Source: Clostridia bacterium
Lineage (GTDB): Bacteria; Bacillota; Clostridia; Oscillospirales; CAG-272
DNA: 64,000 bases
Direction: 5' to 3'
Assembly: GCA_017482055.1 (NCBI GenBank)
Contig: JAFUOH010000001.1
Location: 186,001-250,000 of the forward strand
Shown: in pieces, positions 59,439-64,000 of the stretch
Position numbering within the stretch: position 1 is the first letter of the stretch
How the letters are laid out: every line of letters starts with the position of its first letter
Program-made: the position numbers and the translations under genes
Notes under the pieces: model-generated
What the model was told of the DNA's origin: nothing
The model's database searches: none
What the model saw: the letters and a program-made list of their open reading frames with translations, nothing else

Positions 59439-61946
59439 ATGAAAACACTAACAGAAATTATAAACGGAAACGGCGGAAACTACGTTGCACCATTTCTGTG
59501 GCTTCACAACGAGGATGACAGCCTCATTATAAAGGAGCTTCACCGTATTCGCGACTGCGGTATCGGTGCTGTTTGTATCGAATCCCGTACTCACGAGGAA
59601 TTCTGCCGTGACGATTGGTGGAGCGATGTCCGACTCATACTTGATACCTGCAAGGAACTCGGAATGAAGCTCTGGATACTTGATGATAAGCATTTCCCGT
59701 CGGGCTACGCAAATGGAATATTTGAAACAAAATACAGGCATCTGCAGCCGAAAAATATACGCGCGCGGTACGTTGCCTTTGCGGGTCCGGTGAGGTGCGG
59801 CTCGTTACTTGCCGATGAATGGAAAGAACTTCCCGACGACGAGATAATCGGTGCTGTCGCAATGCGCAGACTTCCCGATGGACAGGGTTATGACGGTACG
59901 GTCGTTGATATATCGTCAAGCTATAAAAACGGGCGCTTCTATTTTGACCTGCCGGAGGGCATATGGTCGGTGGCTATTATAATAGTGTCACAGGCAGATA
60001 TTTCGCCGCAGTTCAGAGCATTTTGCGATAAGCTGAATCCCGAAGCTACCGCAGCTTACATCAAAGAGGTGTATGAGCCACACTATGAGCGCTTCGGCGC
60101 AGACTTTGGAGATACTCTCCTTGGCTTTTTCTCCGATGAACCCGCTTTTCACAACAACAATAATATTGAATGCGGCACAGGAGAGCCGTTTGCAGGCTAT
60201 CCGTGGCATAGCAACGTTTATGAGAGACTTCGCGAGCTATGGGGAGACGATACACTCGTGAAGCTGTGCCGTCTTTGGTATGATTTCGCCGACGGAAGCC
60301 ATGAGAGCGTGCGCGAGACTTATATGGATGTCATTACCGCGCTCTACCGTGACGCTTTTTCGGGACAGATAGGCAAATGGTGTGAAGAACACGGCGTTAT
60401 GTACATTGGTCACGTAGTTGAGGACGTTGGCAGTCACAAGAAGTCGGGCAAAGGCGCGGGTCACTACTTCCGCGCCCTTGAAGGTCAGCATATGTCAGGC
60501 GTTGATGTGGTCCTGCAGCAGCTCATTCCCGGACTTACCGAGACAACGAACACAGGTAGTGTGAGTTACAAGGAAATGGACAACAAGCTCAACCACTATA
60601 TCCTCGGAAAGCTTGCATCCTCCGCGGCACACATTGAACCCAAGAAACAGGGACGTGCGATGTGTGAGATATTCGGTGCCTTCGGGTGGGCGGAGGATAC
60701 AGAGTTTATGAAGTTCCTTGCCGACCATTTTCTCGTTCGAGGCATCAATTACTTTGTGCCCCATGCGTTTTCACCTAAAGACAATGATACGGACTGTCCG
60801 CCTAACTTCTGCAATTCGGGTAAAAATCCGCAGTTCAAATATTTTGGTATGCTGATGGAATACCTGAATCGCATGAGTGCGCTGACACAGGATGCGGTAC
60901 ATGTACCGACTTGTGCCGTCATCTACGATGCGGAGGTAAGCTGGGCGACACGCGATCATCTTGATAATAAGGACATATGTAAAGCGCTTTATGACGCACA
61001 GCTTGATTATGATCTTGTTCCCTTTGACCGTCTTGACGATATTTCGGAAGAGGGAATAATAAATGGGGAGTATTATCCCGTAATAATCCTGCCTTACAGC
61101 GCATACATAAGCAAAGAAAATCTCCGTAGGCTTGAACGCTTGAAAAAGCGCATTGTCTGTGTTTGCAACGGCACAGTTGGCGGCTTTGAGCACGTCACGC
61201 TTGATGGGCTTGTATCTTATATGGAACAGTACCGTGATATTACCCTTGAAGGCGGGATGAAATTCCTTCGCTATGCTCACTATGATAGAAGCGGCGAACA
61301 GTGTTATATGCTTTCAAATGAGGATATCACCCCTGTAACGACAGTGATGACCGTGCGTGGCTTTACGGGCGGAGACTACGTTCTCTGGGATGCCTTTGAA
61401 AACAAGGCTGTCCGCCGATATAGCAATGACGGAAAAATCCCGATTACCGTAGAACCAAATAATCTTCTCGTGCTGTTCATTAACTGCGATCTTGATGTTG
61501 ACTGTGATAAGCTCATATGTGCGCCTGTGCCGCTCACCGAAGAGCTTACGCCCGAATGGAAGATCGAGATATGCCGCGAGCAGGAGCTTCCCGACTACAA
61601 GTTATATAAGACTGCAAAAAAACTTATAAACATTACAGGTCCAGATGAGCTTCCCGATTTTACGGGAAATATGCGCTATACAGCCAAGATCTCTCTTGAT
61701 GCACAAAAGCACAAGTTCATTGACCTCGGCTGTGTCGGTCAGACTGCGGAGGTAAGTCTGAACGGAAAGTATGTAGGTGCGCGGATTTTTGCGCCGTATC
61801 GCTTTGATATTTCGGAAGCCGTAATTGACGGTGAAAATGAAATTGAGATAACCGTTGCCAATACCTGTACATTTGAACAGAGGGATCAATTTTCGAAATT
61901 TATGCTTATCAAGCCCAGCGGTCTTCTTGGCCCGGTCAGAGTATAG
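59439..61946 (+). CDS. GH106-like glycoside hydrolase
   Basis: 835 residues, no signal peptide. The N-terminal barrel region contains YVAPFLWLHNEDDSLIIKELHRIRDCGIGAVCIESR, LWILDDKHFPSGYANG and FFSDEPAF (likely catalytic Asp/Glu). A middle part has GHVVEDVGSH and FGWAEDTEFMKFLADHFLVRGINYFVPHAFSP; a C-terminal carbohydrate-binding-like sandwich has AEVSLNGKYVGARIFAPYRFDIS. This ordering fits the GH106 alpha-L-rhamnosidase-type superfamily, though the protein is shorter than the ~1000-residue norm. Last gene of the surface operon; rhamnose cleavage from rhamnogalacturonan is the proposed role. Confidence 0.65.
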   Translation: MKTLTEIINGNGGNYVAPFLWLHNEDDSLIIKELHRIRDCGIGAVCIESRTHEEFCRDDWWSDVRLILDTCKELGMKLWILDDKHFPSGYANGIFETKYRHLQPKNIRARYVAFAGPVRCGSLLADEWKELPDDEIIGAVAMRRLPDGQGYDGTVVDISSSYKNGRFYFDLPEGIWSVAIIIVSQADISPQFRAFCDKLNPEATAAYIKEVYEPHYERFGADFGDTLLGFFSDEPAFHNNNNIECGTGEPFAGYPWHSNVYERLRELWGDDTLVKLCRLWYDFADGSHESVRETYMDVITALYRDAFSGQIGKWCEEHGVMYIGHVVEDVGSHKKSGKGAGHYFRALEGQHMSGVDVVLQQLIPGLTETTNTGSVSYKEMDNKLNHYILGKLASSAAHIEPKKQGRAMCEIFGAFGWAEDTEFMKFLADHFLVRGINYFVPHAFSPKDNDTDCPPNFCNSGKNPQFKYFGMLMEYLNRMSALTQDAVHVPTCAVIYDAEVSWATRDHLDNKDICKALYDAQLDYDLVPFDRLDDISEEGIINGEYYPVIILPYSAYISKENLRRLERLKKRIVCVCNGTVGGFEHVTLDGLVSYMEQYRDITLEGGMKFLRYAHYDRSGEQCYMLSNEDITPVTTVMTVRGFTGGDYVLWDAFENKAVRRYSNDGKIPITVEPNNLLVLFINCDLDVDCDKLICAPVPLTEELTPEWKIEICREQELPDYKLYKTAKKLINITGPDELPDFTGNMRYTAKISLDAQKHKFIDLGCVGQTAEVSLNGKYVGARIFAPYRFDISEAVIDGENEIEITVANTCTFEQRDQFSKFMLIKPSGLLGPVRV

Positions 61947-62265
61947 ATCGGAAGATCAGTTTAGCAGTTTGCATATGGATCAAGAATATATGGACCGCTT
62001 TTAACAAGCTGCAGTGATGCTTGCAGTGATAATATAAACGAATAGTGTTTGTTAAATCAAATTGCAGCATCATTTGCATATCCCCTCTCCTCACGCCCTC
62101 GTCGCTTTTGTGGCGGGGGCATTTTATAAGGCTCTATGTCAATAGTTGGGGTAAAGAAATCTAAAAATTGAGGTTAATATGAAATCCTTTTTGATGAAAA
62201 ATCAATATACATTTTGAAAAAACTATGATATAATGTGTACATAAAATTCTACAAGGAGAACGATT
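61947..62265. other. 319-base gap: terminator and GH28-like promoter
   Basis: A GC-rich imperfect hairpin (about 62092-62122, GCCCTCGTCGC with GCGGGGGC, then ATTTTAT) ends the long operon. An extended -10 TGATATAAT (62226-62234) lies 31 bases before the next gene. No coding sequence recognised. Confidence 0.6.
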
Positions 62266-63639
62266 ATGGAAATTAAAAAAATTTATGCAAGCTCAGTAGC
62301 AAAATTAACTTCAAATGTCTACACGGGCGGCGGAGATGACGACACATTGGCAATTCAGCAGGTTTTGGATATGGCAAAGGATGAAAATGTGGGCGTACAT
62401 CTTATTATGGATGGAGCGGCGCTTGTTGAATCGCTTAAGCTATATTCAAACACAACTATTGAGTGTATGAATAAGGACTGCGGCTTTTACCAGAAAAGTA
62501 ATATGAATTGCGCGGTCATAACAAACGCTATTTGGAATGATTACGAGCTTGAAACTAAAAATATCTCTCTTCTGGGTGGTACATATCATCAGAACGGACA
62601 GAATCAGGCTCATGATAATCCTAATATTGACAAACAATTTGTCTGCCCTGATAAGGTGACAGATAATCCGGACGGAGCTACACATCCGTTTGTTATGGGA
62701 CTTGAGTTTTATGGCGTTGAAAATCTGCTTATCCGTGATATAACCATAAGAGATTTCAGGACCTTTGCATTAACCGTTGGATGCTTTAAAAACGTTACAA
62801 TAGAGAATACATGGCTTGACCTGCCTTACGGGACACGTGCAAATCAGGATGGCTTCCATTTCTGGGGGCCGGGACAGTTTTTGAATGTGCTGCACTGCGG
62901 CGGCAAGGTGGGAGACGATATTATTAACGTGGGTCCTGATGAACGCGATAAGGTTTCTTCAATCACCGATGTTTTAATTGACGGAATTTTTATGGATGAC
63001 GGCGAGCAGGGGGTAAGACTTCTGTCCCGTGGCACCGGCAGACTTGACAGAGTAACTATTAGAAATATAAGCGGCGTTTACAGAAGCTATGGCTTTTATA
63101 TTGACCCGTGGTTTGTTGACGATACCTGCGGCAACTTCGGACATATTCTGATTGAAAATGTGGATTTGAAGTCAGTAGAGAAATCATATGGGCCGCCATT
63201 CCTTTTCTCAGCAGGGGGAAATATTGAGTGCCTGATGCTTAAAAATATCCGCCATCATGCGGCGCACGATAACAGACCTATTCTTGAAATCGGCTGGCCC
63301 TTTTATCTGCCTCATCGCGAAAACTATAAGACGTTTGAGGAGGATACTCCATATCACACCTGCAGACATAAGCAGAGACTTCAGAATATCATCATAGATG
63401 GACTGACTATTGTAGAGCATGAGGATGACCCGAAGGATACCAACTATATCAGCATATATGACAAGGTTGAAAATATGATAATCAAAAACGTGACTGTCAT
63501 AAAAAATCAGGAGGAAAACGGAAACCTGCTTTATTTTGAGGATTGCGGAGCGGTTGAAAATCTTGTTATGGAGGGTATCCATACTAAAGGACTCAAAAAT
63601 CTCATCAGCGATGAAACAAAGGTAAAGAACAGATTCTGA
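62266..63639 (+). CDS. GH28-like/pectin-lyase-fold protein
   Basis: 457 residues, no signal peptide, AAGGAG before the ATG. Begins with a YTGGGDDDTLAIQQVLDMAK segment (distributed acidic residues as in GH28 N-termini), then parallel beta-helix repeats: GVENLLIRDITIRDFRTFAL, FKNVTIENTWLDLPYG, NQDGFHFWGPG and GDDIINVGPDE. NQDGFHFWG and GDDIINV occupy the places of the GH28 NTDG and DD motifs, so catalytic Asp residues are likely conserved. Stand-alone gene with its own promoter and terminator. Pectin or related polysaccharide oligomers are the probable substrate. Confidence 0.7.
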   Translation: MEIKKIYASSVAKLTSNVYTGGGDDDTLAIQQVLDMAKDENVGVHLIMDGAALVESLKLYSNTTIECMNKDCGFYQKSNMNCAVITNAIWNDYELETKNISLLGGTYHQNGQNQAHDNPNIDKQFVCPDKVTDNPDGATHPFVMGLEFYGVENLLIRDITIRDFRTFALTVGCFKNVTIENTWLDLPYGTRANQDGFHFWGPGQFLNVLHCGGKVGDDIINVGPDERDKVSSITDVLIDGIFMDDGEQGVRLLSRGTGRLDRVTIRNISGVYRSYGFYIDPWFVDDTCGNFGHILIENVDLKSVEKSYGPPFLFSAGGNIECLMLKNIRHHAAHDNRPILEIGWPFYLPHRENYKTFEEDTPYHTCRHKQRLQNIIIDGLTIVEHEDDPKDTNYISIYDKVENMIIKNVTVIKNQEENGNLLYFEDCGAVENLVMEGIHTKGLKNLISDETKVKNRF

Positions 63640-64000
63640 TATGCCATGGGGATGTAGAGCCCGCGGATATTTTGGGCTGTTGTGTTACTTGCCTTTTTTG
63701 TAAAAACGGATTGTTCATCAATCCGGACAAACAAAAATCACACACATGCTTAACGCAGGTTGTGTGTGATTTTTTATATTTTGTATTTAATACAATTATT
63801 ACTTTCTGTTTTCGCTATAGTACAAACTATTAAAAAGTCAAGTATTTGCATTTGAAAGCACAAACTTTTTTATTCGCGGCCGATGTTGCCGTGCTGATCT
63901 ACTATATACGAGAACTCATATCACTAATCTGTATGTATATTCCACAGCTGTCGAATGCCCTTTAGTAATACGGCTCGTCCGCTCAAATCTCATAGTTCGT
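63640..64000. other. 361-base terminal region with two hairpins, no gene seen
   Basis: CGGATTG/CAATCCG (63707-63725) and a terminator with AAATCACACAC and GTGTGTGATTTTTT arms (about 63734-63776). The rest, to the window end, shows no coding sequence on either strand. Confidence 0.6.

Noticed and set aside
1..64000. tRNA or rRNA genes
   Set aside because: No T-loop GTTCRA-type segments with matching acceptor stems and no rRNA-like sequence were recognised on either strand by reading.

Overview
The window looks like a chromosomal stretch of an anaerobic, gut- or rumen-type Clostridia bacterium. This rests on strong AGGAGG-type ribosome binding sites, TTGACA/TATAAT promoters with 17-bp spacers, SLH-domain surface anchoring, DUF1836, DUF5685 and AraC regulators typical of Firmicutes, TGA used as a normal stop, and a very high density of plant- or host-glycan enzymes. 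No rRNA, tRNA or CRISPR array was seen.

Left part (1-18.8 kb), mostly housekeeping. It holds the start of a glutaminase-like protein, an XRE regulator, phosphofructokinase, a GH38 alpha-mannosidase and a CNNM/CorC ion transporter. The transporter is preceded by a short proline-rich leader ORF whose stop codon abuts an anti-Shine-Dalgarno sequence. Next come an operon of a DUF5685 protein, a J-domain protein and a membrane protein; a lipoprotein-anchored barnase with its barstar; a GH29 fucosidase divergent from an AraC regulator; a DUF1836/NfeD/flotillin/membrane-protein cluster; an S51 peptidase; and an alkylguanine-DNA methyltransferase.

Mobile scar (18.9-22.1 kb). A large serine recombinase sits with a small companion ORF beside a frameshifted fragment carrying the DbDGD motif of QDE-1/YonO-like RNA polymerases. 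Other decayed genes lie at 29.7-30.4 kb (esterase joined to a resolvase tail), 35.8-36.9 kb (sigma-like factor), 38.8-40.1 kb (nonsense-interrupted AraC regulator and a dehydrogenase chimera) and 47 kb (internally deleted glycosidase).

Sugar-catabolic locus (22.3-30.2 kb). An IclR regulator faces an operon of SDR dehydrogenase, mannonate dehydratase, GH2 beta-mannosidase-type enzyme, RraA-like aldolase and lactonase. Together these could release mannose and oxidise it without phosphorylation: mannose, mannonolactone, mannonate, 2-keto-3-deoxygluconate, pyruvate plus glyceraldehyde.

Right part (30.5-64 kb), glycan islands. One operon has GH35, a YgjV-like membrane protein and a TIM-barrel protein, divergent from an AraC regulator. 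A second has GH28-like, an EamA transporter and an SGNH hydrolase, between two AraC regulators. A long plus-strand series then encodes a beta-helix protein, two large secreted proteins sharing a repeated domain of about 200 residues (the second with sialidase-like and SLH domains), a solute-binding lipoprotein, a GH141-like beta-helix protein, a sialate O-acetylesterase and a GH106-like enzyme. A separate GH28-like gene follows. Two promoter regions in this series share the same upstream box, pointing to co-regulation, perhaps by the AraC protein at 44.3-45.2 kb.
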